Source: a virus. From it: a stretch of DNA of 24,419 bases. Location of the stretch: positions 1-24,419 of IMG/VR virus record IMGVR_UViG_3300009127_000179; one strand, written 5' to 3'. The translations under genes were made by a program, and so were the position numbers. Every line of letters begins with the position of its first letter. The first letter of the stretch is position 1. The notes beneath the pieces were generated by a model, which ran no database searches, was not told where the DNA came from, and saw nothing but the letters and a program-made list of their open reading frames with translations. Positions 1 to 6,077 of the stretch are shown here, piece after piece.

Positions 1-2
1 AG

Positions 3-743
3 GATGATATTGTCAAGAAAATATCTGATGATAGTGATATGTCATACGATGACACAAATAATTTCATTCACCAATGGGCTGAATCTTCCAATGATGATGA
101 CTTACGCTCATTGGCGATTCAGCGAGATACGGCGGCGGAGTTTAGAGTTGAACTTTCAGGGTTTACAAATGACCGCATATCTGAAATGAATGTGGAACGA
201 GAGGAATTTGAAGTAAAAATGCGTAAGCGAGCTAGAAGACAGTTTCGGTCAGAACTAGAAAGTGGAGCAATGACCGAATCACAATTTCAGGCTATAGCGT
301 CAGAATGGATCGCCGATACACTATCGGATGTTCACCCTAGACTTCTTCCATTAACTGAGCCAAAGGCTCAGCGTCAAATCCTCCGCGCAATGTATGACAA
401 TACACAAGCCAGATTACGTGATGCCGGCCTGAAGGCGGGAGATACAATTAGGCTTTATCGAGGGACAAGACTGCCTGACAAAGTTGCAGCAGACTGGAAA
501 CTCGGCGATGTAGTGTCTGTTGTAGGTAATGCGCTGGAGAGTTGGTCATTGAGTAAAGAAGTAGCTGACAAATTTGCTAGAGGTAGTTTTGCTCAGCCTG
601 ATGTTCGTGGTATCATTTTTGAAATGGACATTCCAGTTGAGGCAATTATTGGGTCAGCCCGAACGGGCTTTGGCTGCTTGACAGAAGGTGAATTTGTTGT
701 GTTGGGTATACCTGGTGATGCACAAGTTGAACTGAATTTCTGA
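3..743 (+). CDS. ADP-ribosyltransferase-domain protein, 5' partial
   Basis: The reading frame is open to the left edge, and the first ATG (39) has no ribosome binding site, so the protein very probably starts upstream of the window. The C-terminal part carries the R-S-E signature of arginine-type ADP-ribosyltransferases. Numbering from Met39, LYRG gives Arg141, ESWSLS gives the Ser motif near 168-170, and EGEFVVLG gives an E216-x-E218 pair. ExE is typical of enzymes that transfer ADP-ribose from NAD to arginine. The N-terminal part is helical and charged. In phages such domains are often fused to the C-terminus of a MuF/gp7-type portal-associated protein, and the gp10-like gene just downstream fits that setting. 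Whether the missing N-terminus is MuF-like is inference. The transferase call itself rests on three spaced motifs. Confidence 0.72.
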   Translation, partial: DDIVKKISDDSDMSYDDTNNFIHQWAESSNDDDLRSLAIQRDTAAEFRVELSGFTNDRISEMNVEREEFEVKMRKRARRQFRSELESGAMTESQFQAIASEWIADTLSDVHPRLLPLTEPKAQRQILRAMYDNTQARLRDAGLKAGDTIRLYRGTRLPDKVAADWKLGDVVSVVGNALESWSLSKEVADKFARGSFAQPDVRGIIFEMDIPVEAIIGSARTGFGCLTEGEFVVLGIPGDAQVELNF

Positions 744-750
744 GGTAATT

Positions 751-915
751 ATGAAACGTAAGGCAGTTATAAACATCGGCGACACTGATGAAAATGCCGA
801 TTGGATAAAGACGCCAGAGAATATCGCACGTGAGCGCGAGATATATGAACGACTGAAACGCGCGATAAAATCAATAAAGGCACGCGATGCGAAGAAGGGC
901 AAAAGAGAAAAGTGA
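751..915 (+). CDS. small charged hypothetical protein (54 aa)
   Basis: This short gene begins 7 nt after the previous stop. Its ribosome binding site (GAGGT at 742-746) overlaps that stop codon. The product is very lysine/arginine rich (about 16 K/R), with an acidic DTDENADW patch near residues 11-18 and a helical basic tail (RLKRAIKSIKARDAKKGKR). I recognise no family. Its position between the ADP-ribosyltransferase protein and the gp10-like gene suggests a small virion or nucleic-acid-binding accessory protein, which is inference. Confidence 0.6.
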   Translation: MKRKAVINIGDTDENADWIKTPENIAREREIYERLKRAIKSIKARDAKKGKREK

Positions 916-927
916 ACAGAGGAAATA

Positions 928-1461
928 ATGGCAGGCGTCATAACCATCAAGGTTGAGGGCCTAGAGCAAGTACAGCGCGCGCTTGTGGTTGCGCCACAGA
1001 TTGCTATGCCTCCCATCAAGCGGGCAACTGAACAATCCCTTCTCTTGATTCAGGGCAAAGTGCAACCGTATCCAAAACAGCCGAGCCGATTCAGGGCTAA
1101 AACATTCAATGTCTACGTTCGAGGCTTAGGCCACATGACCCGCGCCTCATTTGACGATGGCGGCAATTGGCTGGGACCGCGTGAAGGGCCGCGAGGTGGG
1201 CAGCCGCGCTTTACCTCTGAGGATTTGGGCCAAAAGTGGACGACAAAAGTGCAAGTGATGCCGCGCGGCTTTCTCGGTATCTTAGGCAACACTGCCAGCT
1301 ATGCCGAGGCTGTCCAAGGTGAGAAGCAAGCGCCCTATCATGCACAAACTGGATGGGTAAAATTGAGCACTGCTGCCAGACAGATGACGGGCAAAATTCA
1401 GCAGTTATTCAACAATGCGGCAATGGCGATTGCAAAGGCGCTGCGCCGCGCTATGATGTAA
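928..1461 (+). CDS. HK97 gp10-like head-tail/tail completion protein
   Basis: The 177-residue product opens with ITIKVEGLEQVQRAL, the usual start of HK97 gp10-like neck/tail proteins (a beta strand, then a helix). It ends with the family-typical stretch around residues 118-145 (GNTASYAEAVQ, then APYHAQTGW, then a helix). Such proteins sit at the head-tail interface or tail end of siphoviruses. A ribosome binding site (GAGGAAATA) precedes ATG 928. Its place is odd: in HK97-type operons gp10 lies between the gp6-like connector and the tail tube gene, whereas here it is upstream of the whole capsid module. Family assignment is fairly firm; the exact structural position is not. Confidence 0.72.
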   Translation: MAGVITIKVEGLEQVQRALVVAPQIAMPPIKRATEQSLLLIQGKVQPYPKQPSRFRAKTFNVYVRGLGHMTRASFDDGGNWLGPREGPRGGQPRFTSEDLGQKWTTKVQVMPRGFLGILGNTASYAEAVQGEKQAPYHAQTGWVKLSTAARQMTGKIQQLFNNAAMAIAKALRRAMM

Positions 1462-1476
1462 AAGGAGGAGGATGAT

Positions 1477-1779
1477 ATGAGCAGCGCAATGATGGCAGTA
1501 GTAGTCTCAGTGGATACCACCAGGCAGATTCCCATATTGCCCCCTACATCAGAGGAAATCTTGCGGGCGGCAAGAATGTACTGGCCAGAAGTCAGTGAGA
1601 AAACACTAATGATAGCAATGGAATGTGAAGCGGTTGAGATTCCAACTATAACACAAGAATTTGAGTGGCTGATAGAACGCATAGCGTTGGAGAAATTGCT
1701 TGTCTTTGCTGGCGACCGAACTCAAAAAGTGATGATGGGCTATGGCCCACACAGCAATGTGCTGGCGGTGAGGATATAG
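1477..1779 (+). CDS. hypothetical protein (100 aa)
   Basis: A strong AAAGGAGGAGG site at 1461-1471 precedes ATG 1477. The product is acidic to neutral and mostly helical after residue 25. It has the aromatic/hydrophobic segment AARMYWPEV and a central run EFEWLIERIALEKLL. I see no signal peptide, membrane segment or catalytic motif, and I do not recognise a family. It is transcribed with the gp10-like gene, and its stop abuts the next start directly (TAG then ATG). Confidence 0.65.
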   Translation: MSSAMMAVVVSVDTTRQIPILPPTSEEILRAARMYWPEVSEKTLMIAMECEAVEIPTITQEFEWLIERIALEKLLVFAGDRTQKVMMGYGPHSNVLAVRI

Positions 1780-1962
1780 ATGAGTCAATCTGCTTCTATT
1801 CTTGAACGGCAACTTCTCACCCCCGCTGCTCTTATGGTATTACAGCGTCTATCCCAGCTCCCTAATGGACGAGTTTACAATTTCAGGCTGCTGAAAATGG
1901 GTGACAGGTGGGTGTTGTGGATGGAAGACGCAAAGGGGAAAAAGGCGGAGGTGTGTAAATGA
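1780..1962 (+). CDS. hypothetical protein (60 aa)
   Basis: The start codon follows the previous stop with no gap. A purine-rich GTGAGGA site lies at the end of the preceding gene. Residues 1-30 look like one amphipathic helix (LERQLLTPAALMVLQRL). Residues 31-55 look like a beta hairpin (RVYNFRLLKMGDRWVLWME). The last residues, EVCK, are encoded by a repeated stop/start cassette that also carries the next gene's ribosome binding site. No family is recognised. Confidence 0.6.
   Translation: MSQSASILERQLLTPAALMVLQRLSQLPNGRVYNFRLLKMGDRWVLWMEDAKGKKAEVCK
1947..1962 (+). promoter_or_regulatory. repeated RBS/stop/start coupling cassette, copy 1
   Basis: The 16-mer GGAGGTGTGTAAATGA encodes the terminal residues EVCK and the stop of one gene while supplying the Shine-Dalgarno sequence and the ATG of the next (ATGA overlap). 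An identical 16-mer lies at 2162-2177. Confidence 0.7.
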
Positions 1963-2177
1963 GAAAGATGACAGCAGCAGAATTGCGCCAAGTTAAAGTA
2001 GGCGTCGCTCCATGTCAACGGTGTGGGGGATGGGCGCAAGTGATTGGTAATTCAGATGAAGATGTTGTATGTGCATTGTGCCTTCAGTTGGCAGAATTGC
2101 TGCCTAAGTATCTCCAACGTGAGGGTGGTCGTGCCTGGGTATTGAAGCTGCTGGATGAAGTGGAGGTGTGTAAATGA
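1959..2177 (+). CDS. small zinc-ribbon protein (72 aa)
   Basis: The product carries two CxxC knuckles: C19-x2-C22 within PCQRCGG, and C38-x2-C41 within VCALCLQL. About 15 residues separate them, giving a compact treble-clef or ribbon zinc site. A hydrophobic/basic helix follows. Many phages encode such tiny zinc proteins next to head genes or as transcription or nuclease modulators; nothing here decides between them. The ATG overlaps the previous stop (ATGA), and the ribosome binding site is the GGAGG of the repeated cassette. Confidence 0.65.
   Translation: MRKMTAAELRQVKVGVAPCQRCGGWAQVIGNSDEDVVCALCLQLAELLPKYLQREGGRAWVLKLLDEVEVCK
2162..2177 (+). promoter_or_regulatory. repeated RBS/stop/start coupling cassette, copy 2
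   Basis: Exact second copy of the 1947-1962 16-mer. It again closes one small gene (EVCK then stop) and opens the next at ATG 2174. Exact identity in otherwise unrelated genes suggests duplication of the junction or insertion of genes at it. Confidence 0.7.
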
Positions 2178-2359
2178 CAACAGTTTGCAGTCGCGGCTGC
2201 TGTAAGGGACGGATAACTTATATAAGGGCGCTCTGTGTAGACCATGATAGCGCGGACTTTGGCAAGTCCATTAAAATAGAAATACCAGATGGATACGTGA
2301 TGCTTCCCACGTTTGGGCGTAAAATGCAACCGTCAGGTCATCGGTTACTTGGATTGTAG
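2174..2359 (+). CDS. hypothetical Cys-rich small protein (61 aa)
   Basis: Starts by ATGA overlap with the preceding zinc-ribbon gene. The N-terminus has four cysteines (C5, C9, C10, C21) within CSRGCCKGR and RALCVDH. With His23 these could form a small metal site, though spacing is not that of a classical ribbon. The rest is short beta-like segments. No family is recognised. It is the last + strand gene before the opposing - strand operon; the convergent gap is only 13 bp and holds no clear terminator. Confidence 0.5.
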   Translation: MTTVCSRGCCKGRITYIRALCVDHDSADFGKSIKIEIPDGYVMLPTFGRKMQPSGHRLLGL

Positions 2360-2372
2360 CCATTTTTGTCTC

Positions 2373-2771
2373 CTATAGGTCAATTACAGTCTGGTCTGCG
2401 GGCAATGCACGCTTGACGATGCGCACGGGCGGCGGCAGCACCGCTACAGACGGTAGTTCTTGCTTCTGGCGTAGCGCGTGGTGGACGTGTACTTTCAGAT
2501 CAGCCGCATTGCTCCCCGCCTTTGCCACCTCCTTGACGCCCATCCCGATGCCATCTACGACGCCAGCCGCATAGCGCAGCGCCAGCCGCCAGGTGGTCCA
2601 GGCCGTCACAGGAAGCATACCGGTCGCCACCAGTGCCCACACTCGCGCGGCGTTGCCACTCACCGCTAACATTACTTGCCAGGCCAGCCAGCATGCGCCG
2701 TATACAGCAGCCAGGCCCAGCGCCACCAGCAGCAGCCAGGCGCAAACTCGTTGTGTCGTTACACTCATCAT
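2373..2771 (-). CDS. two-helix membrane protein (132 aa)
   Basis: Last gene of the leftward operon. ATG 2771 is preceded by GGGAGGCAACGAG, nearly the same leader as that of the 272-residue membrane protein gene at the other end of the operon. Two hydrophobic helices lie at about residues 9-38 and 43-71. They are followed by a soluble, basic tail ending in a proline-rich stretch (AVLPPPVRIVKRALP). Position downstream of the FtsK-like gene suggests a partner in membrane-associated DNA transfer or maintenance, as small membrane proteins are in integrative-element transfer modules. That role is inference; no family is recognised. Confidence 0.6.
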   Translation of the reverse strand: MMSVTTQRVCAWLLLVALGLAAVYGACWLAWQVMLAVSGNAARVWALVATGMLPVTAWTTWRLALRYAAGVVDGIGMGVKEVAKAGSNAADLKVHVHHALRQKQELPSVAVLPPPVRIVKRALPADQTVIDL

Positions 2772-2796
2772 CTCGTTGCCTCCCTTTTTTGTATGT

Positions 2797-2902
2797 GGGC
2801 GGGCGGGTTATCGGTACTCTCTCTCTGACAAAAAACTCTGTTTTACTTTCTCGCGCGGGCTTCTTGCCCTGAGAGAGTATGCCACCGGCCCGCCCGCCCG
2901 CC
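2797..2902. repeat. long imperfect inverted repeat between FtsK-like and membrane protein genes
   Basis: The left arm contains GGGCGGGCGGG (2797-2807) and TACTCTCTC (from about 2815). The right arm contains GAGAGAGTA (2871-2879) and CCCGCCCGCCC (to about 2902). The arms run about 30 nt with two well-paired blocks, closing a stem-loop of about 100 nt directly after the FtsK-like stop codon. A smaller GGGC...GCCC hairpin lies inside. No T-run follows, so I do not call it an intrinsic terminator. An RNA-stabilising, attenuating or protein-binding role is possible. Confidence 0.55.
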
Positions 2903-4287
2903 TACCACGTATCTGCGTAGATACGCTGCGAATCACCGCCGTTGCCGCGTTCGTGTAGCGCGTAACCGTGAGCCATCAGACTGTCGGTCACCGTCGCAGC
3001 CTCTTTGATGCACCTCTTGGCCCTGGCGCTTCCCAGGGGGTTCAAGTCCCACTTGTCGAATCTGGTGTTCATCAACCGCCGTCCCTCGCCGTGGGCAGCC
3101 GCTACGAGGGCGCAAGCCTTTTCGTCTGCCGTGAACGGGCGGGCCACGTTGGGCAAGTCCTGGCCGATATTCTCAGGCTCGTAGTCGGGCCAGGCTGTAA
3201 ACCTGTGCTGGCCGCCATCCAGCGCCCCGAAGTCCGATTCGTCCACGTATACGCCTTGCGCCCTATGGCAAGCGCCGGGCTTGATGACATAGCAATCTCC
3301 ACGTCCCAGCAGCCGATCAGATCGCGGCGTGTTGCCGCCGACTGCCACACGGCTACTATCGGGGTCATCTACCCGAAAGGCAACCTTGCCCGTAAGATTG
3401 CGCCGCGTCGAGGGGTCATTGAACATTCCAACGGTCGGATGCTGGGTTGAGGCAAGTAAATGGCATTGCGCCGCTCGCCCTTGCGCTGCGAGTTTGCGCA
3501 ACAGATCGGCAAAGATGCTATCCGTGGTCAGTTCTTGAAATTCATCCACCACTACGATGAGACGGCCATCTTGTCCACCGGCTACGTAGCGTCTGCGCAT
3601 CTCTGAGCATGCCCAGCCCAGCGCCGCCACCGCTGTAGGCCCATCTACCGCAACAGGCCCTAACACACCAGGCAGATGCTCCACTGCCTTGAGTGATTCA
3701 CCTGCCTTGCCGTCCACCAAGACGGCTTGGTTGTTGGGGTCGGCCAGCAGTTGCACCAGCGCCGCTCGAAGCGACACTGACTTGCCTGACCCAGTACAGC
3801 CAGCCACCAGGAAATGGGCGCTTTCATCACTGAATGACGGCCTGATCACTACGCCGTTTTCACTTATGCCAGCCGTCCACCGGCCTTCACCTGGCGGGTT
3901 TTTAGAAACATCTGCCAACCTGATCATGTCCTGTGTCAGATCAGAGGGCCAACCCGCCTCCAGGCGCAACCAGCGCCCGTTCCACAATGTTAGCGGATCG
4001 CCGACAAACTCCCACGGTATCATCTGACGCAGACTGGCGCAGCTGTCACGAGTAAGAGCCTTGAGCAAGTGGCGCGTCTGTAGACCGGCCATCAACTCAA
4101 TTGCGCCAGCACGCGGGCCGGGGATGTATTCGACGTTGGTGAGGGCCACTGGCTTGCCAGTCAATACGCCACTGCTGGCGTTCTTGACGATGTAGCCCGC
4201 CCATTGCACGAGCAAGTCATCTCGTTTCTGTTGCATCGCCTCCGATGCTTGCCATTCAGCTTGCATGGCTCGTTGCCTGGTCGTCAT
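2902..4287 (-). CDS. FtsK/SpoIIIE-family DNA translocase
   Basis: The 461-residue product has Walker A GCTGSGKS (163-170) and Walker B LIVVVDEF (243-250). It also has the family stretch LASTQHPTVGMFNDPSTRRN (278-297), followed by GKVAFRVDDPDSSR and RLLGRGDCYV. These are diagnostic of the FtsK/SpoIIIE hexameric motor that pumps double-stranded DNA using ATP. It lacks the long N-terminal membrane domain of chromosomal FtsK and matches the size of short plasmid/integrative-element translocases of the TraB/TraSA kind. The neighbouring small membrane proteins could anchor it. ATG 4287 has a good site (AAAGGAG) and overlaps a degenerate upstream frame by ATGA. DNA transfer, partition or packaging are all possible; no terminase is visible here to compare. 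Confidence 0.88.
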   Translation of the reverse strand: MTTRQRAMQAEWQASEAMQQKRDDLLVQWAGYIVKNASSGVLTGKPVALTNVEYIPGPRAGAIELMAGLQTRHLLKALTRDSCASLRQMIPWEFVGDPLTLWNGRWLRLEAGWPSDLTQDMIRLADVSKNPPGEGRWTAGISENGVVIRPSFSDESAHFLVAGCTGSGKSVSLRAALVQLLADPNNQAVLVDGKAGESLKAVEHLPGVLGPVAVDGPTAVAALGWACSEMRRRYVAGGQDGRLIVVVDEFQELTTDSIFADLLRKLAAQGRAAQCHLLASTQHPTVGMFNDPSTRRNLTGKVAFRVDDPDSSRVAVGGNTPRSDRLLGRGDCYVIKPGACHRAQGVYVDESDFGALDGGQHRFTAWPDYEPENIGQDLPNVARPFTADEKACALVAAAHGEGRRLMNTRFDKWDLNPLGSARAKRCIKEAATVTDSLMAHGYALHERGNGGDSQRIYADTW

Positions 4288-4380
4288 GTCACATCTCCTT
4301 TACTCGTAACCACACCTCTGGTATTAGACAACCTGCCCGTTACTGGCAATCGTAACGCCAGGGCCTCCTTTACCACCGCC
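4284..4380 (-). pseudogene. degenerate second copy of the 80-aa gene's 3' half
   Basis: Read leftward, one frame gives KEALALRLPVTG, which matches KALALRLPAAG of the intact neighbour at 4525-4767. A different frame then gives PEVWLRVKEM, which matches PEVWLQEVEEV of the same neighbour. At the DNA level the blocks AGGCCCTGGC and CCAGAGGT-TGGTTAC are shared. The segment between them is 12 nt here against 17 nt in the intact copy, a net 5-nt loss that explains the frame change. This copy is therefore a tandem duplicate broken by at least two indels. No start codon serves the ALALRLP frame. Confidence 0.6.
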
Positions 4381-4528
4381 GTGACCTGGCGCGATGGATT
4401 TTGTTCAACTCTACTGCATCTGTCGTCGCTTGCGCCTCACTCGCGCAGGTCTTGGCGATGCGCCCCGTCTGGGTGTCGAAAATGTGCCGGCCTCTCCGAA
4501 TATACCGCGTTCGCGTTTTTGTTTTCAC
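4370..4528 (-). CDS. small basic protein (52 aa), possibly the truncated front of the duplicated gene
   Basis: Starts at GTG 4528 by GTGA overlap with the preceding stop and has a strong GAGGAGGTGATAAC site, so initiation here is well supported. The product begins KTKTRTRYIRRGRH and continues IFDTQTGRIAKT, a basic N-terminus followed by a short strand/helix. It stops just where similarity to the neighbouring 80-residue protein begins in another frame, so it may be the front part of a frameshifted gene rather than an independent one. I recognise no family. No classical slippery heptamer is visible that would argue for programmed frameshifting. Confidence 0.45.
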   Translation of the reverse strand: MKTKTRTRYIRRGRHIFDTQTGRIAKTCASEAQATTDAVELNKIHRARSRRW

Positions 4529-4767
4529 GTTATCACCTCCTCAACTTCTTGTAACCAAACCTCTGGCAGCAAGATGCCGCCGTTGCCCGCCGCTGGCAGC
4601 CGCAAGGCCAGGGCCTTGACTGCTTCCCGCGCTGCGCCGACCTCTGTCGGATTGACTACGACGCCGACCGGCAGCCGCCCCCGTCTGCGGTAGTAGTCTG
4701 CCACAGCCGTCTTGATTCTGACCTCAATTGCGCCGCCGCCGTTTCGGTAAACCAGTAGTTTTTTCAT
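4525..4767 (-). CDS. hypothetical protein (80 aa)
   Basis: Begins at ATG 4767 by ATGA overlap with the preceding small membrane protein, which supports this start over longer upstream options. The predicted fold alternates strand and helix: KKLLVYRN, IEVRIKTAVADYYRRRGRLP, VGVVVNPTEV, AREAVKALALRLP, then an acidic tail LPEVWLQEVEEV. The segment GRLPVGVVVNP followed by a helix could be a small binding domain, but I recognise no family. A broken tandem copy of its 3' half lies just downstream (4284-4380). All genes of this operon appear translationally coupled through overlapping stops and starts. Confidence 0.62.
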   Translation of the reverse strand: MKKLLVYRNGGGAIEVRIKTAVADYYRRRGRLPVGVVVNPTEVGAAREAVKALALRLPAAGNGGILLPEVWLQEVEEVIT

Positions 4768-4973
4768 AATGTCACTCTCAAAAGTTCTGCTACGTAGATT
4801 AGCAGACATGTACCCAGCCCACCCACCAAAACGACGACCATCACCACACGGCGGCGGCGTTCTCTCCAAAGCCTCGCCTTTGCTCTGGTCCGCTTCTCCC
4901 GCTCTTTCCGCCTCGACTGCGACACGACACCACGTCGGCGCCGAGGGCGGTTTGTCTGTACCGTGATTCTCAC
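4764..4973 (-). CDS. small single-pass membrane protein (69 aa)
   Basis: GTG 4973 is chosen because it overlaps the preceding stop as GTGA and sits 7 nt from GGGAGG; a GTG five codons earlier is less well placed. The first 42 residues are extremely basic (RPRRRRG, REKRTRAKARLWRERRRR). One membrane helix follows at about 43-62 (VVMVVVLVGGLGTCLLIYVA). The positive-inside rule puts the basic N-terminus in the cytoplasm, where it could bind DNA or RNA. Together with the FtsK-like motor this suggests a membrane-anchored DNA-handling complex; that is inference. Confidence 0.6.
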   Translation of the reverse strand: MRITVQTNRPRRRRGVVSQSRRKEREKRTRAKARLWRERRRRVVMVVVLVGGLGTCLLIYVAELLRVTL

Positions 4974-5788
4974 GGTAACACCTCCCACCCCTGACCATTG
5001 CTGCGCAGCCTGCCCGCCGCCTGTAGTTCCGCAATGTAGTTGTACACGGTATTCCTGTGCACTCCTACGAGACGGGCAGCCTCAGAAGCGCCCAGCTCAG
5101 GGTTGCCCTCGTAGGCGTCCAGAAGTGCACTCGTAATTTGCTGCTTTCGTTCCCGTCTTGTGCGGTTTATGGCGTCAAAAACGTTGACTTGTGCGCCTTC
5201 CTGTGCAACCTTGCCGTTGCCCTTGTGCACGTCTTGTGCATCATTCCTGTGCACTCGTTGTGCACTTCTCTTGTGCAACCTTGCCGCCTTGCGCTTGGCC
5301 TTTTCTGCCTCCACGTCGGCCTCTCTCTTGAATTGGGCCGTCCGTTCGGACGTTACCACCGTGCTGATCACCTGTGCCAGAGGGAAAAGCAGCGCCGCCC
5401 AATGCACCGGGTTGACCAGTGCTTTAGGAACTTGTAGCGTCGCAATCAGTGTAAAGTCGGTCACAAAATAGCCGACTGTCATGGCCAGGGCCAACAGTTC
5501 ATTAGCCTTTGGGTCAGTCTTGCGCTTGCTCTTATTCCATTCCTTTGCCCGCAGCCAGGTAGCCGTAACGCTCTGGCCGACCAGTTCCAACGCTATCGCA
5601 GACGCTACCGCTGCCCCTGGGGACAACTCGAATATCACCTCACAAGATCGGCTTGTCAGCATGATAGTGGGGATACTGGCAACCCATCCCGCAAGCCTAC
5701 ACGTAGCAGCTAACGCTATGGCCTCCAGTCCACCGGCCACTGTGTCAACCGTCCTTGCTCCACTTTTTACTCGCTCTGTCATAGTCAT
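4970..5788 (-). CDS. multi-pass membrane protein with C-terminal helix-turn-helix
   Basis: The 272-residue product has a hydrophobic N-terminal half with probable helices near 20-43, 57-78, 98-120 and 127-147. A charged linker follows (150-215). The C-terminal helix-turn-helix (about 217-265) contains GASEAARLVGVHRNTVYNYIAEL, whose layout fits a sigma-like or homeodomain-like DNA reader. The linker holds an eight-residue repeat (HKRSAQRV, HRNDAQDV) encoded by TGTGCA-rich DNA. A membrane domain joined to a DNA-binding domain next to an FtsK-like gene is seen in transfer modules of actinobacterial integrative elements; I note the likeness but cannot assign the family. ATG 5788 follows AAAGGGAGGCAACTAGA. 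Confidence 0.68.
   Translation of the reverse strand: MTMTERVKSGARTVDTVAGGLEAIALAATCRLAGWVASIPTIMLTSRSCEVIFELSPGAAVASAIALELVGQSVTATWLRAKEWNKSKRKTDPKANELLALAMTVGYFVTDFTLIATLQVPKALVNPVHWAALLFPLAQVISTVVTSERTAQFKREADVEAEKAKRKAARLHKRSAQRVHRNDAQDVHKGNGKVAQEGAQVNVFDAINRTRRERKQQITSALLDAYEGNPELGASEAARLVGVHRNTVYNYIAELQAAGRLRSNGQGWEVLP
5188..5280 (-). repeat. TGTGCA-rich tandem repeats inside the membrane/HTH gene
   Basis: GTGC cores on the + strand begin at 5191, 5203, 5225, 5236, 5249, 5260 and 5273. The last five alternate 11 and 13 bp spacing, giving a 24-bp unit. Translated on the - strand, the unit yields degenerate octapeptides of the form H-[KR]-x-x-A-Q-x-V. The repeats could be a simple coding duplication in a linker, or iteron-like sites near one helical turn apart. 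Confidence 0.55.
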
Positions 5789-5848
5789 TCTAGTTGCCTC
5801 CCTTTATATTTAACACTTTCGTTAACTATCTGCAAATAAGAGAGGGCG

Positions 5849-6040
5849 CTATGGTTTACGCTCCTCTAAAAACTGCCGCGCTATGTGGTCGGGAATTAGC
5901 CACGCGGGGCCACGCTTTTCGCCATCTAGCGTACCGTCCAACAGTAATTGACGGATTCGTGAGGGGTTGAGCCCCGCTGCTTCTGCGAGTTCCTTAACCA
6001 ACCAACCGCCTGTCTTGTTGTTCTCTTTTTCATCGGGCAT
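5849..6040 (-). CDS. excisionase/MerR-like helix-turn-helix protein (63 aa)
   Basis: First gene of the leftward operon. The motif GGWLVKELAEAAGLNPSRIR is a winged-helix/HTH reading head. It is followed by QLLLDGTLDGEKRG and AWLIPDHIARQFLEER, the usual wing and second helix of the small excisionase/DNA-binding (xis/MerR-like) group. ATG 6040 is preceded by AAGGAG. The gene sits 37 bp downstream of a consensus promoter, and its 5' region carries an inverted TTAACG repeat, so autoregulation of the divergent control region is plausible. It may be a repressor, directionality factor or transfer regulator; the sequence does not decide. Confidence 0.75.
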   Translation of the reverse strand: MPDEKENNKTGGWLVKELAEAAGLNPSRIRQLLLDGTLDGEKRGPAWLIPDHIARQFLEERKP

Positions 6041-6052
6041 TTATTCAACTCC

Positions 6053-6077
6053 TTAACGCTACTAACATTACCGTTAA
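6053..6077. promoter_or_regulatory. inverted TTAACG repeat, candidate operator
   Basis: TTAACG (6053-6058) and CGTTAA (6072-6077) form perfect 6-bp inverted arms 13 bp apart. They lie between the leftward -10 box and the HTH gene. A third CGTTAA lies at 5820-5825, upstream of the membrane/HTH gene. The position suits binding by the adjacent HTH protein; no direct evidence exists. Confidence 0.4.

Noticed and set aside
2797-2902. Intrinsic terminator after the FtsK-like gene
   Set aside because: The stem is strong but no T-run follows in the direction of transcription, and the next gene of the operon is downstream.
4370-4528. Programmed -1 frameshift joining the 52-aa frame to the ALALRLP frame
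   Set aside because: No X-XXY-YYZ slippery heptamer is visible, and a second shift would be needed to reach the PEVWL frame, so decay by indels is simpler.
4525-5034. A 169-residue frame covering the 80-residue gene and upstream DNA on the - strand
   Set aside because: Its first half overlaps the small membrane protein and the HTH gene end, and has unusual composition; ATG 4767 with ATGA coupling is a better start.
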